Below, in pieces: positions 1 to 11,159 of a stretch of DNA of 64,000 bases (its first letter is position 1; each line of letters opens with the position of its first letter). Origin of the DNA: Odobenus rosmarus divergens (lineage: Eukaryota; Chordata; Mammalia; Carnivora; Odobenidae); NCBI RefSeq assembly GCF_000321225.1, contig NW_004450276.1:2559760-2623759 (forward strand), given 5' to 3'. A program made the position numbers and the translations under genes. The notes below the pieces were generated by a model, which saw nothing but the letters and a program-made list of their open reading frames with translations, did no database searches and was not told the DNA's origin.

Positions 1-130
1 ATAGGTCTGTTCAGGTTTTCTATTTCTTCCTGGTTCAGTTTTGGTAGTTGATACATCTCTAGGAATGCATCCATTTCTTCTAGATTATCTAATTTGCTGG
101 CATGTAGTTGCTCATTAGAATGCTTTTATT
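1..130 (-). mobile_element. LINE-1 ORF2 fragment, antisense
   Basis: Reads as reverse-strand L1 ORF2 (ATAGGTCTGTTCAGGTTTTC, then CATTTCTTCTAGATTATC). Cut by the window edge on the left. It covers a part of ORF2 that appears again, more diverged, near 1105-1240, so it is a separate piece from the copy that follows. Confidence 0.75.
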
Positions 131-419
131 TTTTACTATTTTATTTTACTATTTATAATTGATGTGGGTTTTCTGTAGATACTCTTTATCATGTTAAGGA
201 AGTTTCCTTCTATTACTAGTTTGCCAGGTTTAAAAAATATCATGTATTGATATTGAATCTTATCAGATGCCTCTTTTTTTTAAGATGATCATATCTTTTT
301 TCTTCAAATTTCTTGCGGTAAATTATATTAATAGATTTTCTATGTTAAACTGACTCTGCATCCTTGGTTAAGTAACATTTTCACAACATTCTATCCTTTT
401 TAATATGTGGCTGGATTTG

Positions 420-579
420 GGACACCTGGGTGGCCCATTCAGTTAAGCTTCTGGAGTCCCAGGATCAAGCTCTGCCTCCCGCTCTTGCTCAGTGGAGAGT
501 CTGCTTCTCTTTCTCCCTCTCCCTCTGCCAGCAACCCCCCTCCCCATGTTGTCTCTCTCTCTTGCTCACATCCTCAAAA
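420..579 (+). mobile_element. CAN-type SINE, sense (outer element of a nested pair)
   Basis: Head GGACACCTGGGTGGCCCATT, CT-rich body, and a tail later split by another SINE. Target-site duplication AATATGTGGCTGGATTTG at 402-419 and 807-824 encloses both elements. Somewhat diverged, so older than the insertion in its tail. Confidence 0.9.
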
Positions 580-591
580 AAGTAAACAAAA

Positions 592-786
592 AAATTTTTT
601 TTAAGATTTTATTTATTTATCTGACAGAGAGAGACACAGCGAGAGAGGGAACACAAGCAGAGTGGGAGAGGGAGAAGCAGGTTTCCCGCGGAGCAGGGAG
701 CCTAATGCGGGGCTCGATCCCAGGACCCTGGGATCACAACCCGAGCTGAAGGCAGGTGCTTAATGACTGAGCCACCCAGGCGCCCC
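592..786 (-). mobile_element. CAN-type SINE, antisense (inserted in the tail of the SINE at 420)
   Basis: Starts with a T-run then AAGATTTTATTTATTTATCT and ends GAGCCACCCAGGCGCCCC. It has its own 12-bp target duplication AAGTAAACAAAA at 580-591 and 787-798, inside the A tail of the older SINE. Confidence 0.95.
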
Positions 787-1327
787 AAGTAAACAAAACT
801 TTAAAAAATATGTGGCTGGATTTGACTTTCTAGGGTTTAAAAAATGGTAATGAGAGAAACTGGCCTTTAATTTACCTAATTTGCACTCTTTTCCATGTGG
901 TTTAAGATCAGAGTTTGCTATGCTCATAAAATTGGTAATTTTGTTTGTTCATTTTGATTTTTTTTTTTCTCCCTGGAAGAATTTGTTCTATATCCTTATT
1001 GCTTGAATAGTTTCTAGAACTCCCTGGGGAAAGCTCCTATAGGTACTGTGGTTTTATTCTTTGGTAGAAGGACTTTCAAACAATTGATTGAAATTCTTTG
1101 GTTATTACAGAACTATTCAGTGTTTTCACTCCCCTGTCATTTTGGGTATTCTAGCTCCCTCATTCTTTTTGGTTTTCATCTATGTTTTCAGATACATTAG
1201 TCTAGATTTATTTATAATCCTCTCTTAAAATCTCGGTCATATTTCAAAGATAATGACCTATTTGATTAATATTTTCAAAGAAAATTTGTAATTTTCTCTA
1301 CTTCCTATTTCATTAATTTTTCCTTCT

Positions 1328-1518
1328 TTTTTTTTTAAGATTTTATTTATTTACTTTAGAGATTGAGAGAATGAGCGGGCAGGGGGAGAGGTGCAGAGGG
1401 GGAGGAAGATAATCTCCAGCAGACCATGCACTGAGGGCAGAGCCCAGCCTGGGACTGGAACTCAGGATCCTGAGATCCTGACCTGAGCAGAAACCAAGAG
1501 TCAGACCCAGGTGCCCCT
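1328..1518 (-). mobile_element. CAN-type SINE, antisense, diverged
   Basis: T-run and AAGATTTTATTTATTTACTT at the left; GAGTCAGACCCAGGTGCCCC at the right, with the A-box end worn. It lies inside the antisense L1. Confidence 0.88.
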
Positions 1519-1696
1519 GTTATTTTCTTCTCCTTTCTTTTTTCTTGCTCATTTAAGTCAGGTACTCAGCTTTTTATTTCTCATACTCTTCTCTGTTAAT
1601 CATACACACTTTTTATGTTTCTGAATTCCACAAATATTGATGTGTGGCATTTCATTATTGTTCAGTGCTAAGTGTTTTCATTTTGATTTCTTTTAA

Positions 1697-1887
1697 CTTT
1701 TTTTTTTTTTTTTTGAGAGCATGCCCATCCATGGGTGGGGAGGGGCAGAGGCAGAGGGAGAGAGCATCTCAGTCAGGCTCCACCCCCAGCACAGAGCCCA
1801 TGGGGCTCGATCTCAGGACCCTGAGATTGTGACCTGAGCTGAAATCAAGAGTCAGATGCTTAACCGACTGAGCCACCCAGGTGCCCC
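1697..1887 (-). mobile_element. CAN-type SINE, antisense
   Basis: T16 run, a body with GGGGCAGAGGCAGAGGGAG, and the end GAGCCACCCAGGTGCCCC. The AATAAA part of the tail is lost; GAGAGC follows the T-run directly. Confidence 0.9.
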
Positions 1888-1923
1888 ACTTAATCTGCTT
1901 TTAATAGCACACGTTAGATAGTA

Positions 1924-1940
1924 ATAGTAGTAGTAGTAGT
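1924..1940 (+). repeat. (TAG)n microsatellite
   Basis: About five and a half TAG units in line after GTAA. Confidence 0.85.
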
Positions 1941-2440
1941 TATATTTTTTTTAAAAGTAAATTTATCTTTTTTAAGAGTTTTCCATTTTGTTTCTCTTGC
2001 CTTTGCTCACCATTTCTTTCAGGTATCAGGGATTCCTTTTGATATCATTGTTCCTATTGATATTTATCATTTATAAGTTTCTTTCATGAGAGCATTTTTG
2101 ATGAAGTTTATTTGTCTAGAAAAGAAACTCATTTATGAAAGATAGTTTTGCTTAAAAACAATTTTAGGTTGAGAGCTATTTTTTCCTAGTGCTTGGAAGA
2201 TGATATTTTACCATCTTTTGGCTTTTGAGGGGTCTGTTCTCAGGGTAACTATCAATTCTTTGTATACACACTCTCATTTTCCTGGCTGCTCTAAGATCTT
2301 GCCTCTGTGTTTGGTGTTCTGTAGTTTCACTACAGTCTGTCAAGGTACCGATGCCTTTAAAATCCTGATTGGAATTGATTGCACCTCCTGAATCAAGGAT
2401 TTGAATATTTTACTAACATTGGAAAATTCTGAACCATTAT

Positions 2441-2488
2441 CTGAACAAACAAACAAAAACAAAAACCAAAAAAACAAAAACCAACAAC
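2441..2488 (+). repeat. A-rich (AAAC)n tract
   Basis: Only A and C for about 45 bases (AACAAACAAACAAAAAC and so on), probably a decayed A tail. Confidence 0.8.
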
Positions 2489-3393
2489 TAATCTAGCATT
2501 GTTAGTTCATCTTTGGAATGTTTGTCCAAAATGTCATGTCTGCCTCATTGTCAGAATTGGGAGATGCATTAATAAAAGGCTAAAAGCTCATATTCCCCAA
2601 AATAATGGTGGGGGGGAGAACCTTTTCTAGGTAGAACAGGTGCAGTGTCAACAGACATCAAGACTCCTCTCAAATGATAATTCTCATTCTGACTAGATAT
2701 ATAAATGTGTGTTAGAACTAAAATAGTCACACAGTGTATATAGTCTGTATTTTTGTCATGTATGAAGGGAGGGGGAATTATTTGTATCCTCTTTAAAGTT
2801 ACATATGTGGATTTTTTTTCTTTTTAGAGATTTCTGGTCAACTTCTAAAAGTATCTCATTAGAGTTCACTGTCTCAACAAGGGACTGGGTAGTATGAAGT
2901 GTTCTGACCTGTGGTTTGTGTTGCTGAGACATGTTTCCAAAAAGAAGAGACTAAGAGTTGATTCTGATGTCTAAACGAGCTGGAGGAGAGTTATAAGCAC
3001 ATGTGTACTCGATTCTGAATCATCCACATGAGAAACATATTTACGTTTGCATTTGATATGTCTACCAAATGGATAATTTCATTTAGAGAGACCATCTCTT
3101 AATCACTTATATTTGGGTTCGGTCAGATGCTTCTGTATTTTTATTTATATGTAGATGTCTCCTTTTCTGAGGTTTTATAATACTTCAAACAAATCCACAG
3201 TAAATGTCCCTTTGTTTGCTTTCTCCATTTACCACATTGCTGTGGGAATAGAATAAATCTGTTTTCCTCCTGATAATACCTGAAGTAGGTACTGAGCTCT
3301 CTTTATAAATTTTTCAACAGCGCCTATAAAACCTATTTTGCCTTCTCCTGTGGTTATTGCTTACAAGAGCAAACATATTCTATTTAAATAAAG
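2489..3393. other. Unique-looking intron sequence
   Basis: AT-rich, with no repeat family, open frame or RNA gene recognised. Some of it may be older, unrecognised LINE sequence. Confidence 0.4.
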
Positions 3394-3405
3394 AATGTAC
3401 TTCAG

Positions 3406-3599
3406 GGGCGCCTCGGTGGCTCAGTTGTTAAGCATCTGCCTTCGGTTCAGGTCATGATCCCAGAGTTCTGGGATCGAGCCCCACATTGGGCTCCCTGCTC
3501 CGCGGGAAGCCTGCTTCTCCCTCTCCCACTCCCCCTGCTTGTGTTCCCTCTCTCGTTGTCTCTCTGTCTGTGTCAAATAAATAAAATCTTAAAAAAAAA
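3406..3599 (+). mobile_element. CAN-type SINE, sense, full length
   Basis: Head GGGCGCCTCGGTGGCTCAG and tail AAATAAATAAAATCTTA(n). Perfect 12-bp target duplication AATGTACTTCAG at 3394-3405 and 3600-3611. Confidence 0.97.
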
Positions 3600-3611
3600 A
3601 ATGTACTTCAG

Positions 3612-4217
3612 TCATGTTAGTGAAAATGTCGACTTCAACATAGGCTTTATTTGTAATAATCCATGATATGAAAGAAGAGCTGACCACATTTTTCCCTTTG
3701 CTTAAAAACTTTACAAATACATAATAATCTTTAGTCCTTGAAAAGCCAGAAAAGCAAGGAAATTAACCCCCACATCTCGACTATAACACTCGTCTCATAA
3801 AAGTCGAGAAACAAAATGGATAAGCCCCAAGGGTATTTTTGTTGACCCCATAATTACCTCCTTCCTCTGGTTATTTATCTGTCACAAGACTGTTACTTAT
3901 CTTTTTAAGAAAGAATAAATTAACTTTAGAAATAGAGATGTGTGATTGCAAGCCTTATGGATAAAACTGAAAAATCTCTTTAATAATTTAAAATGTCAAG
4001 CTACTCACTAAGATTTTCCCTTGAGTCTGAAACTAGCCAGAGTTGGAGCAAAAATACCACATGTATTCTATTTGAAGTAAGACTTAAAATTTTAAATATG
4101 GCAGTGAACATACTTGTCACCCCCAAAATGCTTTTCTTTCATCCTTCCCTCTTGCCCTTCCTGATATCCTGATATGTTCGTTACCTTGATTGTGGTAGTT
4201 ATGTAGTAATAGAAGTT
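3612..4217. other. Unique-looking intron sequence
   Basis: No gene or repeat recognised. Includes TTACCTCCTTCCTCTGG and other non-repetitive sequence. Confidence 0.4.
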
Positions 4218-4233
4218 AAAACTTAACCAAATT

Positions 4234-4400
4234 TGGGCACCCCTGGGTGCCTTGGTCGGCTAGGCGTCTGCCTTCAGCTCAGGTCATGATCCCGGGGTCC
4301 TGGGATCGAGTCCCACATCAGGCTCCCTGCTCAGTGGGGGGTCTGCTCCCTCTCCCTCTGCTACTCCCCCCCCTCAAATAAATAAAATCTTAAAAAAAAA
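4234..4400 (+). mobile_element. CAN-type SINE, sense
   Basis: Head GGGCACCCCTGGGTGCCTTG and a slightly shortened CT-rich body. 16-bp target duplication AAAACTTAACCAAATT at 4218-4233 and 4401-4416. Confidence 0.96.
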
Positions 4401-4418
4401 AAAACTTAACCAAATTGC

Positions 4419-4420
<2 letters not shown>

Positions 4421-4450
<30 letters not shown>
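4421..4450 (+). repeat. (TG)15 microsatellite
   Basis: Fifteen uninterrupted TG units just after the target duplication of the SINE at 4234. Confidence 0.97.
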
Positions 4451-4454
<4 letters not shown>

Positions 4455-4514
4455 TGTATGGCACTCACACCTCAATACAACTGTTTAAAAACAAAAATAT
4501 AAAAATAAAATTTC

Positions 4515-4701
4515 AGGGGGCGCCTGGGTAGCTCAGTTGGTTAAGTGTCTGCCTTTGGCTCAGGTCCTGGGATCAAGCCCCGCGTCAGGCTCCCTGCTCA
4601 GTGGGTAGTCTGCTTCTCCCTCTCCCTCTGCCTGCCACCCCGCTGCTTGTGCTCTCTCTCTCTCTCTCTGTCAAATAAATTAATTAAAAAAAATTTTTTT
4701 T
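4515..4701 (+). mobile_element. CAN-type SINE, sense
   Basis: Head GGGGGCGCCTGGGTAGCTCA, with an 11-base loss in the B-box area (CAGGTCCTGGGATC). The tail CAAATAAATTAATTAAA runs into a T-run. Short flanking match AAATTTCA at 4508-4515 and 4702-4709. Confidence 0.92.
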
Positions 4702-5088
4702 AAATTTCAAAAACGTTTCATGAATCTTAGGAAGAAGAAATTCAGTCACTTTGTATTTCAAAAGCAGCAAGCAATACAGCCAAAAAAAAAGTTTCAACAC
4801 CATTGAGATGAAAGATAGATGACCTGTGTCAGTGCTTTTTTATTACTGCCCGAGCATCTCTTCCCTTTGGGCTGCATGTTGCCATGCTTGTTATTTTTTG
4901 ACTTCATTATTTTTTGACTTCATTAGAGTGTAAGCTGTTTAGATAATACTGTTGATTCATTTAAATGTATAAATATATACATGTACATATATATGTGTGC
5001 ATGTGTGTATATTTGTTAAGAGAGCCTGTTAGTTACTAGGCCGTATGCCAGAGCTGTGGGCGGATCCAAAGATGATCAAGATAGAATG

Positions 5089-5102
5089 TTTCTTTTTTCT
5101 TT

Positions 5103-5149
<47 letters not shown>

Positions 5150-5150
5150 C
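5089..5150 (+). repeat. (TTTC)n microsatellite joined to an antisense SINE tail
   Basis: About twelve TTTC units leading into the T-run of the truncated SINE at 5151. On the minus strand it is the grown A tail (GAAA)n of that SINE. Confidence 0.93.
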
Positions 5151-5236
5151 TTTTTTTTTTTTTTTTTTAAGATTTTATTTATTCATTTGACAGAGACACA
5201 GCGAGAGACGAAACACAAGCAGGGGGAGGGGGAGAT
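5151..5236 (-). mobile_element. CAN-type SINE, antisense, 5'-truncated
   Basis: T-run, AAGATTTTATTTATTCATTT, then GACAGAGACACAGCG and GCAGGGGGAGGGGGAGA. It stops before the tRNA-like head, so only the tail half is present. Confidence 0.9.
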
Positions 5237-5606
5237 AGTGAGTGATAGTTATGGTTAAAATTTTAGAACTATATATATATACCCCTGGAGCAAAATACAT
5301 TTACTATGGCAAATTTGAAACTTCTTAGCCTCAAATTCTTTCCCACAATCAAAACTATTGTTTTTAATTATATGTTTGTTAGTTTAGTCGCATGGAACTC
5401 CCTGGAATACAGTTACTGTGTGAGAACAAACCGTTTTACAGTATTCATATCCATTTCAACAAGAACTGTGGTAGAGTTGCATGTAATGCTGTATCGGTTA
5501 ATTTTGAGCTCTCTCTGAAAGGCACATGGCATGTTTTCTAGCGAATAACCGTTTCAAAATGTAGAACACTGAGAGTTTGGTCATGAACTTGAGCAGAAAT
5601 TGGTTT
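5237..5606. other. Unique-looking intron sequence
   Basis: A 70-codon frame at 5306-5518 has no recognisable domain and no splice context. Small (TA)n near 5268-5280. Confidence 0.4.
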
Positions 5607-5607
5607 G

Positions 5608-5800
5608 GGGCGCCTGGGTAGCTCAGTTGGTTACGTGTCCAACTCTTGGTTTTGGTTCAGGTTGTGAGAAAGAGCCCCGCATTGGACTCCATGCTCAGTG
5701 TGGTGTCGGCTTGAGATCCTCTCCCTCTGCCCCTTCCGCTCATGCACGTGCGTTCTCTCTCTCTCTCTCTCTCAAATAAATCTTAAAAAAAAAAAAAAAA
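5608..5800 (+). mobile_element. CAN-type SINE, sense, older subtype
   Basis: Head GGGCGCCTGGGTAGCTCAG with the CAACTCTTGGTTTTGG variant body and a (CT)n stretch. Short flanking repeat TGGTTTG at 5601-5607 and 5801-5807. Confidence 0.93.
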
Positions 5801-6154
5801 TGGTTTGAGGGTAGAGGTGGGAGTAGAGAAGAGATTTCCCACATGGTATGATTTTAAAGATTTATTATAAACAAAGTTATGGTATCTTGTATTGAGCATC
5901 ACTTCAGCTCTCTCATGATTTCCTCAAGAAAACAAAAACCACTTTAAATATTTCATGGAGGAAGGAATTCAGTATAGGGAATTAGAAGCTGATAAAACCT
6001 AAAAGGGACTCAAGAAATAAAATCAGAGAACACTTTTCAGGTTTGCCAGTAGCTTTGGGACATCAAGAAGTTGCCAGAACTGAAGAAAAGTCACCACTGA
6101 TAATTACAGCTACCTGAAGCACTGGGCGGGGGAGTCTCAGGACAGAGCCTAGAA

Positions 6155-6515
6155 CAGCACTTTGCAAACTTTTTGTTCTCAGGAACGGTTTCTGTTCTTG
6201 AAATTTCGTTACTGAACACCTCAGAGAGTTTTTGCCTATATAGGTTGCATCTATTGATATTTATCGCATTTGAAAGTAAAACAAAATTTAGAACACAAGG
6301 ATATAGAAGCACACATTCCCGTAGCAGTCAGAGCCATAACGTCCTCATGGGTAAAAGTGGCTTCAGGAAAGTTCCACTGTACAATCATGGGAGAATGAAT
6401 GTATAAAAGGCAAATAATGTCTTAGTGTGATTATGAAAATCATTTTGACATGGCGAACTCCTTAAGAGTCTCAGGGACTTCTGGAGGTTCCTGAAGCGCA
6501 CTTTGAGAACTTCCG
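6155..6515. mobile_element. Relic of a non-autonomous DNA transposon (hAT-like)
   Basis: Ends look like imperfect inverted repeats: CAGCACTTTGCAAAC at the left and GCACTTTGAGAAC at the right. The inner ends (CTCAGGAACGG; TGACATGGCGAACTCC; TCTCAGGGACTTCTGGAGG) resemble a deleted mammalian DNA element. No transposase frame. Family not assigned. Confidence 0.5.
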
Positions 6516-7129
6516 GCTCAGTGGATCTGGAAAGCCTCTTGTCTCTTGGTGGTATAGAAGTGTGGCTCTGCTCTGCCTTCCGATTGTCTCTCACAAGTGC
6601 TTCTCGGGGCGGGGAGGCGGGGGGTCGGGGGTGGAATCCAACCCGCTTCCCTGCTGGCAAAAATTCTGTAAATATAATTACCAGGTAGCCATGCCCTCTG
6701 GTCCATGGGAGAATAGTGGGTGGGGTGAGGGATGATAGTGCCACACTGGCAGTGGGTAATCCAACACAACATTTCATTTAAAGACCTGATTTGACAGTAT
6801 AGTACACACGTAAACAGTACCTTTTCTGTGAAGGTGGGGTCCTTGCTATTCTTTCAACTCCCCTAAGCCCTTCTCAGTTATCATCCCTTTGCCTCAGTCT
6901 TTCACAGAAATAAAGCGATGAAGTAACCACCAAATAGATCTTTGACTACTCTCCCCCCAAATTTTCAATAGAGTTATCTATTCTGAGAGTTAGTTTGTGT
7001 GGATGTATGCACACATGTGCAAACACACATCAAAATTGTTGAGATCTTCTTAGAGCCTGACAAATTTAGTCCTATTTGGAGAACCCAGTGAGCCCAGAAC
7101 CTTAGCAGTTGTCATGTAGATCGAACCTT
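6516..7129. other. Unique-looking intron sequence
   Basis: Contains a short GC-rich patch at 6607-6632 (GGCGGGGAGGCGGGGGGTCG). The minus-strand frames here have no recognisable domain. Confidence 0.4.
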
Positions 7130-7147
7130 GAGAATGGGATGACTTTT

Positions 7148-7260
7148 TTTTTTTTTTTTTTAATTTTTGAGTTACCCCTACACCCATCGTGGGGCTTGAA
7201 CTCACAGCCCCGAGATGAAGAGTCCCATGCTCTACCAACTGAGCCAGTCAGTTGCCCCAC
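7148..7260 (-). mobile_element. Short CAN-family SINE (tRNA part only), antisense
   Basis: T-run, then the tRNA-like part ending CAACTGAGCCAGTCAGTTGC. The CT-rich segment is missing, as in the short carnivore SINE subtype. Diverged target duplication GAGAATGGGATGACTTTT at 7130-7147 and GAGAACAGGATGACTTTT at 7261-7278. Confidence 0.9.
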
Positions 7261-7278
7261 GAGAACAGGATGACTTTT

Positions 7279-9139
7279 CAAGCGCTCTAAAAATCTCTCT
7301 GGTATTTTTAGATAATTTTTAGGGAATGAATAAAGTTAATTTTTTAAAAGGCCATCAACAAAAATGACTATTATACCTTCTATGAAGAATGTTTTAAAAG
7401 ATGAGTTCAGTTAGGTAGGAAAATTCTTAGGCTGGGTGCAATAAAAGAGTAAAAAACAAAGTGAATTAATAAAATTATAACAAAATTTTTGTTCCTCAGT
7501 AGTCTACCAATAAAAGCTTTCCTCTCTCCTTTCCAGAGGAGAAGTTTAGAAACGTCTGTTTAATTTCAGATTTGAATAAAATTTTAGAAACCATTTCAAG
7601 TATACTTTGCTAAACCAGGAATTTTGGCAGCATACTATACATTTGAACCTTCTGGAATACTTTATTCCTTTTGAACAAAGCAGAGACCAACAATAAATAA
7701 AACTAATCGCCCAGTCAAAGCAGTGCTATTTGCTTTCTATTAATCATTGTGACATTTCTCTTGCCTGCCCTCTATCAGTAAATAAAAAGTAGAGAAGGGT
7801 TTATAGGTAAAAATTGGTCCTTCGAAGTTCTACTTAAACCATATACATGGGTGGATTAATTCTCCTTGACATATATGGCTTTATAATCAGAAGCACTGTT
7901 GCTTGTAAAGCATATTTCATATTTTTTAAACACAAAAGCACCTGAAAAAATAATCAGATTCTTCTACATACACAATGTTACTAGGTTCCCATTTCATGAG
8001 AATGCCAAAAGCAAATGAGCTTATACAACCGAACAAAAATAAATCATGTTTATTTTTTCCATATGCACTTAGAAAGAGAATATGTAAAAATAAATGCTCA
8101 GAAATATAAATTTGCCAAAGATTACCACATATGCCTGAACATAAGATGGGCTTTTTCCCAAAAAATCATTCCTCAGAAAGGAGTGAGTCACCTTCTATTT
8201 GATCCCTCACAGAATCTCTCCTGGTGCAGGAAGCACGTTCTCTCTCACTTACTTTATTTTGAACAACAGTTCTCTGTTTGCTGAAGATGCATCAGCCTGA
8301 ATAATCTCAATCAATCTTATTTTGGGGAATTTACATAAGTCATTTGATAAATTTGTCTTAATTAAATAGAGACTTAACATTTTTATTTTTGGGAATGTGA
8401 CCTCACAGTTGTAAATACTGGATGCTGCGGTAAACTCAAGGATGAAAAACGTATTGTTTCCAATAACTTGGACGAAGGTTTCCTCTGGAAAGGAGCTACT
8501 ACTAATGTCCATGAGATAGATGCACAGTTCAGAGAAAGTTTTATGAAATTTGAATAAGAGTTTGGAAAGAGGGACATTTCTAAATTCATATGTTTATATA
8601 CTGTAACATTTGAATAGTATTGTGTGTAACTAAATTTTAAGTGAATGTTTGTACTAGGACAAGTAATGCTACCTGTCACGCACACAGCTAGACATCTCAT
8701 TGGTGTGATATAGTGAAGAGTTATTTATGTATGTCACAGTCCAGTGCCTGTTGTGGCTCTCCTCCACACAGTGGCATGGGGATGAAGACTCTGTATTTTG
8801 CATGACTGCCATTTTTAGCTACAAGAAAAGATAAAGAACATGGAAGACCACGTGGTTCTTTTCCTACCAGGCTGGGAAATGCCAGGCATCAATTTTGCTC
8901 ACATTCTGCTGGCCCAGACTCCATGACCTAGGCCTAACGCAACTACAGGGAAGGCTATAAATGTAGTTATCCACATTCTGAGGAAGGAAGTGGGGTTAGC
9001 AAGCCTCTAGAATATCTGCCACGGCATTTGACTGTCTTCTCTGATCCTAAGAGTTGGCCCCAAAAAAGGTTGAAATATGTCTTTCGTGAAATGTGAGTTC
9101 AATTCTGACAATATCTTCCTGGGGATAGCGTGAGATCCC
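7279..9139. other. Unique-looking intron sequence (1.9 kb)
   Basis: No repeat, exon or RNA gene recognised. Frames of 75-105 codons on both strands have no domains. One of the larger repeat-poor blocks of the left half. Confidence 0.4.
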
Positions 9140-9768
9140 ACAGATTAAGGGCTCAGTCCCACAAGAATGCACACCCACCGTCCGCCTCAGATGCCAATCA
9201 CAAGTCTAGTTTGTTACCTGTGCTTCTGACCGACCAGCTACAGATTGGAGGGGGTTCTCGTGACCCTTTCCTTGGGTTTGATTCATTTGCTGGATTCATC
9301 TGCTGGAACTCAGGAGAAGTTTACTTATTAAATGACTGGTTTATTATAGAAGGATAGAACTCAGGAACAGCCAGATGGAAGAGATGCATAGATCAACATA
9401 TGAGGAAAGGAGCCTGGAGCTTCCATGCTCTCTGGGTGCACCACTGTCCGCAAATCTCCCATCTGTTCACCAACCTAGAAGCTCTCTGAACCCTGTCCTT
9501 TTGGATTTTTATGGGGGCTTCATTACGTAGACATGATTGATAAATCCTAGACCATTGGTGATTAAGGAACCTCTAGGTTTCCTCCCCCACCGTCCCAGAG
9601 GTCAGGGGGTGGGACTGAAAGTTCCAACTCTAATCACTGGGTTGGTTCCCCTGGAAACCAGTCCCCATCCTCAGGTTACCTGGGGCTTCCCTAAAGTCGC
9701 TTCATTAACATAACAAAGACACCTTTATTGTGGTTTTAGGTGCTCTATGCCAGAAATTGGGAGGAAAA
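9140..9768 (-). mobile_element. LTR relic, antisense, ERVL/MER21-like
   Basis: The stretch from GATAGAACTCAGGAACAGCC through GGAGCTTCCATGCTCTCTGG, AGAAGCTCTCTGAACCCTGT and GAGGTCAGGGGGTGGGACTG to TAACATAACAAAGACACC resembles a known mammalian LTR read in reverse. The family name is from memory and unsure. No internal retroviral genes. A SINE sits just beyond it. Confidence 0.5.
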
Positions 9769-9782
9769 CCAAATATAGATTT

Positions 9783-9977
9783 TTTTTTTTTTTTAAGATT
9801 TTATTTATTTGACAGACCGAGACAGAGCAAGAGAGGGAACACTAGCAGGGGGAGTGGGAGAGGGAGAAGCAGGCTTCCCGCGGAGCAGGGATCCTAATGC
9901 GGGGCTCGATCCCAGGACCCTGGGATCATGACCTGAGTGGAAGGCAGAAGCTGAAGGACTGAGCCACCCAGGCACCC
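9783..9977 (-). mobile_element. CAN-type SINE, antisense, full length
   Basis: T-run, AAGATTTTATTTATTTGACA, and the end GAGCCACCCAGGCACCCC. 14-bp target duplication CCAAATATAGATTT at 9769-9782 and 9978-9991. Confidence 0.96.
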
Positions 9978-10300
9978 CCAAATATAGATTTCTTTACAAA
10001 TCGCAATATCACAGGCATATTCAATAGTTGTTTCAAAACTCCAAAGTCCTAGACAATTGTTAGATTTTTAAAAAGCTTACGTAATCAAGAGAAACTGACA
10101 TCAAAGTAAAGTAGAAATTCATTAAAACTGACTTTTCCATCAATATAGTTGGACTAAATGATAGAGTGCATACCCACTTAATTTTTTAAGCTCCATTTTC
10201 AAAGTTTGAGTGTCTAGATTCCATATTCTTTCAAAACTGCTAGCTAGTAAATGACATCAAAGAATACAGTTTCAGAAGTAAAAGGGACACAGATCCACGC

Positions 10301-10527
10301 CTGTGGTTTTTAAACTCTTCTTATTAGTAGAACACTATTTTTTGTTTTCCTACCAAATCTGTCAAACCTCAGTTGGTGAACCAGATTACATGGCTCTACT
10401 GGTAGACTCAAGAAGGAGGACCTAGAGCTTGGCCCAGTTGGACTCCCCTCTCCAACCTCCCCTAAAACATCCCTGAGCTATTGCCTCTGAACCTTGGCTC
10501 TGAGGAACCGAGTTTGCCAACCACTGA
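10301..10527. mobile_element. Relic of a non-autonomous hAT-like DNA transposon
   Basis: Left end CTGTGGTTTTTAAACTC and right end GAGTTTGCCAACCACTG. The right end reversed is CAGTGGTTGGCAAACTC, an imperfect terminal inverted repeat of about 15 bp, typical of Charlie-related elements. No coding capacity. Subfamily not assigned. Confidence 0.6.
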
Positions 10528-11159
10528 TTTAATCTACCTTACTTGAATGATGAGGGCCCAGATGAACAGATTGGTCAATTGGCAGTCAAGGGCCCCCTAG
10601 CTAGCAGGTGGTAGCTGAGACCACGCAGTCCCAGACCACCTGTGCACTGCTTGTGTTTACACTGTGTCCCACAAGTAGTGATCCAGGCCAGTTATCCATC
10701 TGCTCTCCTGCACCACATCCCTCCAAAAGGCCATCTTGTCTGCTCTTGGCTGGCAGCCAGTGTCTTCGGCCAATAGCTCATTTAGAGCATGCTGGTTTAT
10801 ATACAGTGTAAGTCTGCCTTGCTTGAATGTCAACTCTTTGATCCGAGTTCTGTCCCCTCTGGGCCTTGTGGGATATAAAATCACCTCCTCCTCCTTTAGA
10901 CTTTTTCTTTTCCAGGCTAAAAATCCTTGAGTCCTCAAATGACATGTTTTTATGCCTCTTTACCAATTCCTCCTGTCTGAATGTGCTATAAATACAACTC
11001 TTACAAAGTAGGACTCACGTTGAATTAAATACTTTAGTTGTGATCTGTCCAAGCACTAAATAGGATGGACAAGGAAGGCACGTGGATTGGTGATGAGGTG
11101 AAGGTTGTTGGGAGGAAAAACGTTCCCTCTACACTCTTTGGTTTATTCTCCCAGACCTG
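10528..11159. other. Unique-looking intron sequence
   Basis: No repeat recognised with confidence. Overlapping short frames at 10608-10966 lie on both strands and carry no domain. Confidence 0.35.

Larger units (their letters stand above)
170..2440 (-). mobile_element. Older LINE-1, antisense, interrupted by four SINEs
   Basis: A diverged L1 runs on the minus strand. GTAGATACTCTTTATCATG opens a stretch whose order matches reverse L1 ORF2. Near 1105-1330 it passes the same region seen at 1-130. Near 1625-1690 it reaches the part reading CCACAAATATTGATGTGTGG, and 2090-2400 resembles the L1 5' portion (TTTACCATCTTTTGGCTTT). No open frame survives. SINEs at about 420-806 (nested pair), 1328-1518 and 1697-1887 split it. 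The right edge is approximate. Confidence 0.7.

Noticed and set aside
6600..6640. CpG island or promoter
   Set aside because: The GC-rich patch is under 40 bases with few CpG and no other promoter signs.
9783..9977. tRNA gene candidates in SINE heads
   Set aside because: The A/B-box-like parts belong to tRNA-Lys-derived SINEs with A tails and target duplications; not functional tRNA genes.
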